A stretch of DNA of 6,364 nucleotides, from contig CAZYKR010000255.1 in the NCBI GenBank assembly GCA_964648005.1, forward strand, positions 1 through 6,364. The letters run 5' to 3'. The notes under the pieces were generated by a model that saw only the letters and a program-made list of their open reading frames with translations, ran no database searches and had not been told where the DNA came from. Position numbers and translations under genes: made by a program. Below are positions 1 through 5,999 of the stretch, piece after piece; the stretch's first letter is position 1, and every line of letters begins with the position of its first letter. The stretch is from JAGQTE01 sp964648005. GTDB taxonomy: Bacteria > Actinomycetota > Acidimicrobiia > Acidimicrobiales > Acidimicrobilacustridaceae.

Positions 1-824
1 GACCGGCCGAAGTCGAACGTCGCCACGTCCGTCACGCCGCGCCGCACGTACCAGGTCTGCGTCGGGTCGGCGCTGCGCACGACGGCGAGGTCGGTTCGGC
101 CGTCGCCGTCCCGGTCGAGGGCGGCGGGGACGTCGCCCGCCGTGCCGAACTGCTCGGCGATGGTGGCGGCGTCGCCCGAGCGCAGGATCCACCGGGTGTC
201 GTCGCGCTGCACCGCCAGGTCCGCCTGGCCGTCACCGTCGTAGTCACCCGGCACCGGGAGGTCGCCGCCGATGCCGAACTCCACGGACTGCACCGTGTCG
301 TCGCTGCTGCGGCGGATCAACCACACGGCTCGGGCCGTGTCCGGCGCGCCCCACGGGACGGGGCGGAACACGGCGAGGTCGTCGCGCCCGTCGCCGTCGT
401 AGTCGCCCGGCAGGGCCACGTCACCGGCCTGGCCGAGATCGGCGGTCCACGATGCGCCGTCGCCGCTGGGCTGGATCGTCCAGGTGCTGGGTCCGGCACC
501 GTCGTGGATCACCGCCAGGTCGGTACGTCCGTCGCCGTCGAAGTCGCCCATCGTCGGGCGGTCCTCGGGTTCGCCGATCGCCACCGTAAACGGGCCGTCG
601 GTCGACGCCTGCACCCAGAAGGCGGCGTCGTCGGCGCGCCGGACGATCAGGTCGGAGCGGCCGTCGCCGTCCACATCCGACGGTGTGGCGGCCGACGGCT
701 GCGTCGCCGGGCGCGCCGCCACCTGCTGCTCACCTGCCGTCGACGTCGCCCACCAGGCCAGGCCGGTGGCTGCCGCCACCCCCAGCGCCAGCGCTGCGAT
801 GCCGGCCACGTTGGAACGCTGCAT
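1..824 (-). CDS. Exported FG-GAP/VCBS repeat protein, C-terminus cut by window edge
   Basis: The reverse strand is open from an ATG at 824-822 to the left edge, giving 274 residues with no stop, so the C-terminus is missing. The start is supported by GAGG at 834-831, six bases upstream. Residues 1-4 (MQRS) are followed by a hydrophobic stretch at about 6-25 and a possible signal peptidase I site near STA-GE (28-32). No lipobox cysteine is visible, so it is either secreted or held by an N-terminal anchor. Five DxDGDGxxDL motifs lie at residues 50-61, 94-105, 141-152, 194-205 and 237-248, for example DFDGDGRTDLAV and DYDGDGRDDLAV. These are the calcium-binding loops of FG-GAP/VCBS blades, spaced 43-53 residues apart, as expected for an extracellular beta-propeller. 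Such proteins usually bind ligands or surfaces; no enzymatic domain is visible in this part. It is divergent from the polysaccharide operon, so a shared function is possible but unproven. Confidence 0.88.
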   Translation of the reverse strand, partial: MQRSNVAGIAALALGVAAATGLAWWATSTAGEQQVAARPATQPSAATPSDVDGDGRSDLIVRRADDAAFWVQASTDGPFTVAIGEPEDRPTMGDFDGDGRTDLAVIHDGAGPSTWTIQPSGDGASWTADLGQAGDVALPGDYDGDGRDDLAVFRPVPWGAPDTARAVWLIRRSSDDTVQSVEFGIGGDLPVPGDYDGDGQADLAVQRDDTRWILRSGDAATIAEQFGTAGDVPAALDRDGDGRTDLAVVRSADPTQTWYVRRGVTDVATFDFGR

Positions 825-841
825 GCTCGACCTCGGCGCCG

Positions 842-861
842 CCCGCACCGGAGCGTGCGGG
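842..861 (-). repeat. Inverted repeat (7-bp stem, 6-nt loop) in leader of repeat gene
   Basis: CCCGCAC at 842-848 is the exact reverse complement of GTGCGGG at 855-861, with a six-base loop. It lies between the proposed transcription start of the minus-strand gene and its ribosome site. It could be an RNA hairpin in the leader or an operator half-site pair. It has no T-tract, so it does not look like an intrinsic terminator. In DNA this GC-rich, a 7-bp match can also arise by chance. Confidence 0.35.
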
Positions 862-875
862 CACGACAGCGGCGC

Positions 876-881
876 ATGCTA
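876..881 (-). promoter_or_regulatory. Candidate -10 box for the FG-GAP repeat gene
   Basis: Read on the minus strand this is TAGCAT, a TAnnnT -10 pattern. It would place the transcription start near 868-870 and give a leader of about 45 bases containing the inverted repeat at 842-861 and the GAGG ribosome site at 834-831. No convincing -35 is seen, so confidence is low. Confidence 0.3.
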
Positions 882-927
882 CCGGTGCTGCGTGGCGGCG
901 CTGGCGTCGACGGTCGCGGCCGCCCGC

Positions 928-933
928 TACCGT
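928..933 (+). promoter_or_regulatory. Candidate -10 box for a leaderless operon start
   Basis: TACCGT fits the actinobacterial TAnnnT -10 pattern and ends seven bases before the ATG at 941. This is the usual geometry of a leaderless transcript in which the first base of the start codon is the transcription start. No Shine-Dalgarno sequence is visible upstream of 941, which agrees with this reading. The -35 match is weak: TCGACG at 907-912 shares four of six bases with TTGACA, but the spacer is only 15 bases. This is an inference from sequence alone. Confidence 0.4.
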
Positions 934-940
934 GCCGCTG

Positions 941-1675
941 ATGTCCCCCTCCCGTCGTCCCGGTGCTGCGCCGGCGATGCTCGTCGACCGTGTGGTCGAG
1001 CTGGTCGCCGCCGCCAGGGGACGGCGGGTGCTGCACCTCGGGTGCACCGACTGGCCGTACACGGCCGAGGCGGACGCCGCCGGGACGCTCGTGCACCGGG
1101 CCCTGGCGCGGGTGACGCACGAGGTGGTGGGGGTCGACCGGGACGTCGACGGGCTCGCCGCGCTGGGGGCGCTGGGGTTCGACCGGCTGGCGGTCGGCGA
1201 TCTCGAGGACCTCGCTGGCGTCCGCTGGTGGGGTGCGGTGCCGCCGGGTGCCGCCGATGCCGCCGATCTCGGGACCTACGACGTGGTGATCGCCGGCGAG
1301 GTCCTCGAGCACCTCGGCGCCCCGCGCCTGCTGCTCGAGGGCGTCCGCCCCTTGCTGGCGCCGGGAGGCAGCCTGATCGTCACCGTTCCCAACGCCTACT
1401 GCGCCTTCCGGTTCGCCAGCTATGCGCTGAGCCGGCGGCGAGGCCACGGCGAGCCCGTGCATCCCGACCATGTCGCCTACTTCTCGGAGCAGACCGTGCG
1501 CCTGCTGCTCGAGCGCAGCGGCTACGTCGTCGACGGCGTGTGGTTCGCCGACCTCGGCCGGGACCACCGTCCGAGCGCGCCGCGCAGCTGGCGGGTCGTC
1601 AACGACCTGGCCGTGCGCTGGGCGCCGCAGCTCGCGGACGGGCTGGTCGTCCGCTGCCACCGGGATGACCGATGA
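941..1675 (+). CDS. SAM-dependent methyltransferase (class I, type-11-like)
   Basis: A 244-residue cytoplasmic protein with the class I Rossmann methyltransferase motifs in order. The SAM-binding loop is VLHLGCTDWPY at 30-40. The acidic strand end is VGVDRD at 63-68, expected to bind the ribose. YDVVIAGEVLEHL at 113-125 is the usual motif IV region, and LLAPGGSLIVTVPN at 138-151 is the post-motif strand. The tail HPDHVAYFS (174-182), followed by LLLERSGY, is common in methyltransferases encoded in surface-glycan clusters. The first glycine-rich loop is GCTDW rather than the textbook GxGxG, a variant I recognise from that subgroup. The likely substrate is a sugar or lipid-linked glycan, but the sequence does not say which. 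ATG 941 is preferred because it pairs with a leaderless -10 box; ATG 977 (MLVDRVVE) is the alternative and keeps all motifs. The stop overlaps the next start by four bases (ATGA at 1672-1675), making this the first gene of the operon. Confidence 0.85.
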   Translation: MSPSRRPGAAPAMLVDRVVELVAAARGRRVLHLGCTDWPYTAEADAAGTLVHRALARVTHEVVGVDRDVDGLAALGALGFDRLAVGDLEDLAGVRWWGAVPPGAADAADLGTYDVVIAGEVLEHLGAPRLLLEGVRPLLAPGGSLIVTVPNAYCAFRFASYALSRRRGHGEPVHPDHVAYFSEQTVRLLLERSGYVVDGVWFADLGRDHRPSAPRSWRVVNDLAVRWAPQLADGLVVRCHRDDR

Positions 1676-3964
1676 GCACCACGCCTGCGGCCGTGGCCGT
1701 CGTCGGCGGCGCCGACGCCGTGCCGGCCCCGATCGCTGACACGTCGCTGCGCGTGGCCGTCGCCGTCGCCGTGCACGATCGGCGCGAGACGACGCTGGCG
1801 TTCGTGGCGTCGCTGCGGGCCAGCGACCTGTCGCCGTTGGCCGACGCCGGCGTCGACGTCTGCCTCGACCTCGTCGTCGTCGACGACGGCTCGACCGACG
1901 GCACCGCCGACGCTGTGCGCGCGGCCTGGCCTGGCGCGACGATCGTGCCCGCCGACGGCACGCTGTTCTACGCCCGGGGCACGAACCTGGCGCTGCGCAC
2001 GGCGCTGGCGGGCGACCCGGACCTCGTGCTCGTGTGNNNNNNNNNNCCTGCCGAAGGACCGCATCCTGTTCCTGGAGAGCGTGTGCAACGACGACACCAT
2101 CCTCGAGCCGGACGCCCTGGCGCTGCTGCTGGCGCGGGCCCGGCAGGTGCCGCGCAGCGTCGTCGGTCCGGTGCTCGTGCACGACGACGAGCCGACGCGG
2201 GTGTTCCAGACCTTCGCCCGATGGCAGACCGGCTTCGGCGGCTGGCGCCATCGGCATCACCTCCGGGTCGACCAGCTGCACGAGACCCTGTACGAGCCCG
2301 AGGTGATCGTCGGCAACTGCGTGCTGCTCCCGGCCGCCGCGGTCCGCGACGCCGGCTTCCTCGACGACCGCGGCCATCACAATTGGGTCGGCGACGCCGA
2401 GTGGACGCCGCGCCTGGCGCGCGCCGGCTGGCAGCTCGTCATCGAACCGGCGGCGCGGGTGCGTTGCCGTCCCAACGCCACCGTGGCGTCGCCGTGGAGC
2501 GGCGGGTGGCGCGGGGTCCGGCGGGCGCTGCGCGATCCGACGAGCCCCTACGCCCTGCGGGCCATGTGGGCCCGACGCGTGATCAGCGGCCCCGATCCGG
2601 TGCGCGGCGCGGCGGCCTTCGGGGTCGAGCTGGCCCGAATGGCCGCTCGCCGTGCCGGGCTCGGCACCTGGCCGGCGTGGCCCGACGAGCCCGTGCCGGG
2701 ACCGGGCGCGGTGCCGCTGGCGCCCGAGGAGGGCCTCGACCTGGCGCCGGGGTCGGTCGACCTCGTGCTGGCCTGGCCGTACCTGCCGTGGGGTGGGGCA
2801 CAGACGCACCTCATCGGCGCCGCCGCCCACCTCGGGCCGGCCTTCTCGACCCGGGCGCTGGTGCCGATCGGCAGCGATCCCTACCTGCTCGACCTGCTGG
2901 CCGACGCCGGCGTCGCCGTCGAGCACTACGGCCCGCCGATCGACCTCGAGCCGGCGACGACCATGCCCGCCAAGCTGCGCCGGCGGCTGCGCGACGGGCG
3001 CGCCCACGCCGCGCTGTGGCGGGCGTGCCGTCGGCTCGACCCGGCACGCACAGTCATGCACGTGGACCTGGCGCCGTGGTCGAGCGCCGCCGTGCTGGTG
3101 GCGCTGGCGCGCCGGCACGTGGTGTTCGACACACTGCACACGGCGCCGCCGGCCCTCGGGCGGCTGCGTCGGGCCCAGTGGCGCACCAAGCTCGAGCTGA
3201 TCCGAGCCCAGCCGTCGCTGCAGCTCACCGTGGGCAACCGCGACGCCGGTGCCGGCTTCGATCGGCTGCTCGGGCGAGCCTTGGGCGCGGTGTCCACGCC
3301 GACGTCGGTCGACATGGGCGCCGTCGAGGCCGTGCACCGCGACCTGCATCGTGGCGAGGCGCGCGCCCTGCTCGGCGTGGCCGACGGCTCGCCCGCCATC
3401 GTCGGCGTGGGCCAGCTCGTGCACCGCAAGGGCGTCGACGTGGCGATCGCGGCGCTGGCGGCGCTGCGCCACCGCCACGCCGTGCTGGTCTGGATCGGCG
3501 ACGGCCCCGAGCGGGCAACGCTGGCGGCGGCGGCCCGGGACCTCGGGGTGGCCGAGCGCGTGCTGCTGCGCCGGCCGGCCGAGGTCGGCGACCGCCGCGC
3601 CCTGTTCAGCGCGCTGGCGGTGGCCGACGTCGTGGTCGTCCCGAGCCGTGAGGAGGGTCTCCCGCTGGCGCTGGTCGAGGCGATGGCGCTCGGCGCGCCG
3701 GTGGTGGCGACCGACGTCAACGGCATCCCCGAGGTGGTGCGTGACCGGCGGACCGGTCGACTCGTCCCGCCCGATGACGTGCCGGCGCTGGTGGCCGCCC
3801 TCGACGAGTTGCTCGCCGACCCGGACGAGGCGCGCCGTCTCGCCGCCGCCGGCGCCGCCCTCGTCGCCGCCGAGCACGACCAGCGGGCGCTGGCGGAGAC
3901 CATGGCCCTGCTCTACGGCCGCGCCCTGGCGCGGCGCGCCCGCCAGGCGGCGGTGCTCCGGTGA
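1672..3964 (+). CDS. Two-domain glycosyltransferase (GT2-GT4 fusion), interrupted by assembly gap
   Basis: One gene read in two frames on either side of ten Ns. Before the gap (1672-2036) is a GT-A GT2 N-terminus: VAVAVAVHDRRETT at 28-41, the nucleotide-binding VVVDDGSTDGT at 68-78, and GTLFYARGTNLAL at 96-108. After the gap (reliable from 2081) the frame resumes with CNDDTILEPDALALL, the GT2 metal-binding region, then WVGDAEWTPRLARAGW, the usual acceptor/base region. A proline-rich linker (WPAWPDEPVPGPGAVP) leads into a GT-B GT4 domain: WPYLPWGGAQTH near its start, VGVGQLVHRKGVD, and EEGLPLALVEAM carrying the EX7E donor-sugar signature. If the two GTGTG copies flanking the gap are merged, the protein is 747 residues, with GT2 at about 25-270 and GT4 at about 347-735. 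No stop separates the domains, so they form a true fusion. It probably adds two successive sugars to a lipid-linked glycan at the cytoplasmic face of the membrane; donors are unknown. Starts with ATGA overlap; ends with GTGA overlap. Confidence 0.82.
2037..2046. other. Assembly gap (10 Ns) inside the glycosyltransferase gene
   Basis: Ten Ns, a conventional scaffold-gap placeholder, interrupt the coding frame. The reading frame before the gap (codons from 1672) and after it (codons in phase with 2081) differ, so the length of ten is not real. GTGTG ends the left contig (2032-2036) and recurs at 2081-2085. Merging the copies removes 49 bases and gives an uninterrupted frame reading DLVLVCNDDTILEP, which matches GT2 family expectation. 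The break is therefore technical, not a biological frameshift. Confidence 0.9.
2047..2080. other. Probable spurious contig-end sequence after the gap
   Basis: These 34 bases follow the Ns and precede the second GTGTG. In the downstream frame they read LPKDRILFLES, which would sit between the beta-strand DLVLV and the NDDT metal site, where GT2 enzymes have no insertion. The stretch is open in that frame, so real coding sequence cannot be fully excluded, but mis-extended or chimeric contig-end bases explain it better. Confidence 0.5.
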
Positions 3965-4914
3965 GCTCGGCATCGATCTCGCACGAACGCGGCGGTGGCG
4001 ATCGGCCCCTGCGGCTGCTCGTGCTCGGCGCCACCGGCATGCTCGGCCACCGGGTCTGCCTCGCCGCCGGCCGCGCCGACGATGTGGCGTGCTGGGGCAC
4101 CGTGCGGGCGGCCACCCCCGCGACGGCAGCGCTGCCGGACGAGATCGTGCCGCAGGACCGGCGCATCGCCGGCGTCGAGGCGGACGGGCCCGCCGAGGCC
4201 GTGGCCGCCCGGGTGCGCGCCGTGCTCGACGACGTGCGGCCCGACGTGGTGGTCAACGCCATCGGCCTGATCAAGCAGCGGCCAGACGGCGCCGAGGCCG
4301 GTCGCCTGGAGGCGGTGAACACGGCGTTCCCGCACCTCGTCGCCGACGCCGTCGTCGCCACGGGAGCGCGCCTCGTGCACCTGTCCACCGATTGCGTCTT
4401 CGACGGCAGCCGGGGCGGGTCCAGCGAAGACGATCCACCGACCGCCACCGACGCCTACGGCCGGTCGAAGGCGGCGGGGGAGCCGTCGGGTCCGGGCGTC
4501 GTGGTCCTGCGCACATCGATGATCGGGCGCGAGCTGCGCGGCGCCCACGGCCTGCTCGAGTGGTTCCTCGCCGCCCCGGCGCCGGTGCCGGGCTTCACCC
4601 GGGCGCGCTTCTCGGGCCTGACGACGCCGGTGCTGGCGGACCTGCTCGTCGACCTCGCCCGGCGGGGCCTGCCCGACGACGGCCTGCACCACGTGGCGGC
4701 GGCACCGATCGACAAGGCGACGCTGCTCGGCCTGCTCGCCGAGCACTACCGTCCGGGCGTCGTCATCGAGCCGCGTGACCAGCCGGTGATCGACCGGACC
4801 CTCGACGGCTCCCGCTTCGCCGCCGCCACCGGCTTCGTGGCGCCATCGTGGCCGGACATGGTGGCGGCGCTGGCCGCCGACCCCGCCCCCTACGACCGTT
4901 GGAGGACTCCGTGA
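3961..4914 (+). CDS. RmlD-like UDP-sugar 4-reductase (probable UDP-L-QuiNAc/RhaNAc branch)
   Basis: A 317-residue extended short-chain dehydrogenase/reductase of the RmlD substrate-binding family. LLVLGATGMLGHR (19-31) holds the GxxGxxG NAD(P)-binding loop. VVNAIGLIKQRP (97-108), HLSTDCVFDG (140-149) with the catalytic Ser/Thr, and YGRSK (166-170), the YxxxK pair, follow in order. RTSMIGRE (184-191), GLLEWFL (197-203) and FSGLTTPVLADLL (217-229) are features I associate with the RmlD-like reductases next to FnlA/CapE-type dehydratases. It should reduce the 4-keto group of the UDP-2-acetamido-2,6-dideoxy-L-hexos-4-ulose made by the next gene's product. CapF/FnlB reductases are longer and end in a cupin domain; this one stops after the SDR fold, which favours a WbvR-like role (L-rhamnosamine, then L-quinovosamine). 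A dTDP-rhamnose reductase is the alternative but fits the neighbours less well. The GTG start overlaps the upstream stop (GTGA at 3961-3964); no strong ribosome site is seen, so coupling is likely. Confidence 0.82.
   Translation: MSSASISHERGGGDRPLRLLVLGATGMLGHRVCLAAGRADDVACWGTVRAATPATAALPDEIVPQDRRIAGVEADGPAEAVAARVRAVLDDVRPDVVVNAIGLIKQRPDGAEAGRLEAVNTAFPHLVADAVVATGARLVHLSTDCVFDGSRGGSSEDDPPTATDAYGRSKAAGEPSGPGVVVLRTSMIGRELRGAHGLLEWFLAAPAPVPGFTRARFSGLTTPVLADLLVDLARRGLPDDGLHHVAAAPIDKATLLGLLAEHYRPGVVIEPRDQPVIDRTLDGSRFAAATGFVAPSWPDMVAALAADPAPYDRWRTP
4901..4905 (+). promoter_or_regulatory. Ribosome binding site fixing the dehydratase start
   Basis: GGAGG, five bases before GTG 4911, is the best Shine-Dalgarno match at any start in the operon. 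It sits inside the last codons of the reductase gene. It decides between GTG 4911 and the upstream ATG 4848 or the repeated GTGs at 4926 and 4941. Confidence 0.7.
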
Positions 4915-4955
4915 GCGCCGACCCCGTGAGCACCGACCCCGTGCGTGCCGAGGCC
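4911..4955 (+). repeat. 15-bp tandem repeat at the 5' end of the dehydratase gene
   Basis: Three adjacent 15-base units start at 4911, 4926 and 4941. The first two differ at a single base (GTGAGCGCCGACCCC versus GTGAGCACCGACCCC); the third is degenerate (GTGCGTGCCGAGGCC). Each begins with an in-frame GTG, giving MSADP-VSTDP-VRAEA. Only the first GTG has the ribosome site at the right distance. The repeat lies ahead of the conserved Rossmann fold, so gain or loss of units would keep the frame and should be tolerated. Confidence 0.75.
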
Positions 4956-5999
4956 GTGTTCGAGGCCAAGCGGGTCCTCGTCACCGGTGGTACGGGTTCG
5001 CTCGGGGCGCACCTCGTCGACCGGCTGCTCGCCGGCATCGACGGTCGCCCGGCGCAGATCACGGTGCTGTCGCGCGACGAGGCCAAGCAGCACGACATGC
5101 GGCTGCGCCTCGCCCGGCGCGGCCGCGCCACCGACGAGGTCATCTACGGCGAGGCGGCGGCGCAGGTCCGCTTCCGCGTGGGCGACGTGCGCGATCCCCG
5201 CTCGCTGCGCCAGGCGCTCGAGGGCGTGGACGTCGTCGTGCACGCCGCCGCCATGAAGCAGGTGCCGACGTGCGAGTACGTGCCGTGGGAGGCGGTGCGC
5301 ACCAACGTGGAGGGCACGGTGCACCTCGTCGACGCCGTGCGCGCCGCCGGCGGTGTCGAGACCGTCGTCGGCGTCTCGACGGACAAGGCGTGCTTGCCGG
5401 TGAACGTCATGGGCATGACCAAGGCCCTGATGGAGCGCATCCTGATCGAGGCCAACCTCTCCGACGACGGCCGCACCGACGACGCCACCCGCTACGTCTG
5501 CGTGCGGTACGGCAACGTGGTGGCATCGCGGGGCTCCGTCATCCCGATGTTGGTCGACCAGGTGGCCGCCGGGGGGCCGCTGACGCTCACCGACCCGGCC
5601 ATGACCCGGTTCTTCCTGACGCTCGACGACGCCTGCGCCACCGTCGCCGCCGCCATCGCCCACGGGCTGCCGGGCGAGATCTGGGTGCCGCACGTCGGCG
5701 CGGCCCGGCTGGTCGACGTGCTCGATGCCGTGCGGTCCGGCACCGACGTCGATGTCGAGGTCGTCGGCATCCGTCCCGGCGAGAAGCTCCATGAGCAGCT
5801 GGTGTCGGCCGAGGAGGCGCTGCGCACCGTCCTCGTCGGCGACTACGCCGTCATCGCCCCGCTGGCACCGGAGTTCACCCGCCGCGCCGGCACGCCGATC
5901 GGCGGGGCGTGGAGCTCCGAGGCGGTCGACCTGGATGCCGCCGCCGTCGCCGCCCTGCTGGCTCGTGCCGGTGTCGAGGTCGGAGCGGCGCCGCAGTGA
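4911..5999 (+). CDS. UDP-GlcNAc 4,6-dehydratase/5-epimerase (FnlA/CapE/WbvB type)
   Basis: A 362-residue cytoplasmic extended SDR of the polysaccharide biosynthesis CapD/CapE family. KRVLVTGGTGSLGAH (20-34) contains the NAD(P)-binding GxxGxxG. AAAMKQVPTCEY (112-123), VSTDKA (155-160) and NVMGMTKALMER (165-176) form the active site. In the last of these, Met167 stands where other SDRs have the catalytic Tyr (MxxxK instead of YxxxK), as in inverting 4,6-dehydratases of the FlaA1/CapE group. RYGNVVASRGSV (199-210) and RPGEKLHEQL (288-297) are typical family blocks. The enzyme would convert UDP-D-GlcNAc to a 4-keto-6-deoxy-L-hexosamine and feed the reductase just upstream. GTG 4911 is chosen because GGAGG lies at 4901-4905, five bases away, and because it overlaps the previous stop as GTGA (4911-4914). 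An ATG at 4848 would overlap the previous gene by 67 bases. The first 15 residues are three five-residue repeats (MSADP, VSTDP, VRAEA) outside the conserved fold. Confidence 0.88.
   Translation: MSADPVSTDPVRAEAVFEAKRVLVTGGTGSLGAHLVDRLLAGIDGRPAQITVLSRDEAKQHDMRLRLARRGRATDEVIYGEAAAQVRFRVGDVRDPRSLRQALEGVDVVVHAAAMKQVPTCEYVPWEAVRTNVEGTVHLVDAVRAAGGVETVVGVSTDKACLPVNVMGMTKALMERILIEANLSDDGRTDDATRYVCVRYGNVVASRGSVIPMLVDQVAAGGPLTLTDPAMTRFFLTLDDACATVAAAIAHGLPGEIWVPHVGAARLVDVLDAVRSGTDVDVEVVGIRPGEKLHEQLVSAEEALRTVLVGDYAVIAPLAPEFTRRAGTPIGGAWSSEAVDLDAAAVAALLARAGVEVGAAPQ

Larger units (their letters stand above)
825..940. promoter_or_regulatory. Divergent intergenic region with promoters for both directions
   Basis: These 116 bases separate the minus-strand repeat protein from the plus-strand operon and are the only non-coding stretch in the window, so they should carry both promoters. 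Candidate -10 boxes of the TAnnnT form lie on both strands (listed separately). The -35 matches are weak on both sides. A perfect 7-bp inverted repeat lies at 842-861. No terminator is seen, as expected between divergent genes. Confidence 0.6.

Noticed and set aside
1..824. Repeated GTCGCCGTC-like words that could suggest a CRISPR array or DNA repeat cluster
   Set aside because: They are the codons of the DGDG calcium loops in the FG-GAP protein, with unequal spacing and divergent flanks; there are no spacers.
484..1668. A plus-strand open frame of 394 codons across the repeat gene, the intergenic region and the methyltransferase
   Set aside because: It runs antisense to the FG-GAP gene and out of frame with the methyltransferase. 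The product is Arg/Ala/Gly-rich with no domain.
2036..2081. A genuine frameshift or pseudogene in the glycosyltransferase
   Set aside because: The frame change coincides with the run of Ns, both flanks keep intact family motifs, and a short repeat at the edges explains the break as an assembly artefact.
647..3973. A stop-free minus-strand stretch of about 1,100 codons spanning the whole glycosyltransferase and methyltransferase genes
   Set aside because: The translation is low in complexity and rich in Arg, Gln, His and Gly, contains no recognisable domain, crosses the N gap, and lies antisense to genes with clear motifs. It is the usual result of rare stop codons in very GC-rich DNA.
3249..4778. 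A plus-strand open frame of 509 codons overlapping the GT4 domain and the reductase
   Set aside because: It is a shifted-frame shadow of two genes with strong motifs; its translation is Arg/Trp/Pro-rich and lacks any family signature.
4890..5792. A minus-strand open frame of 300 codons opposite the dehydratase gene
   Set aside because: Its composition (His, Gly, Val, Asp repeats) is that of an antisense shadow, and the opposite strand encodes a complete SDR enzyme.
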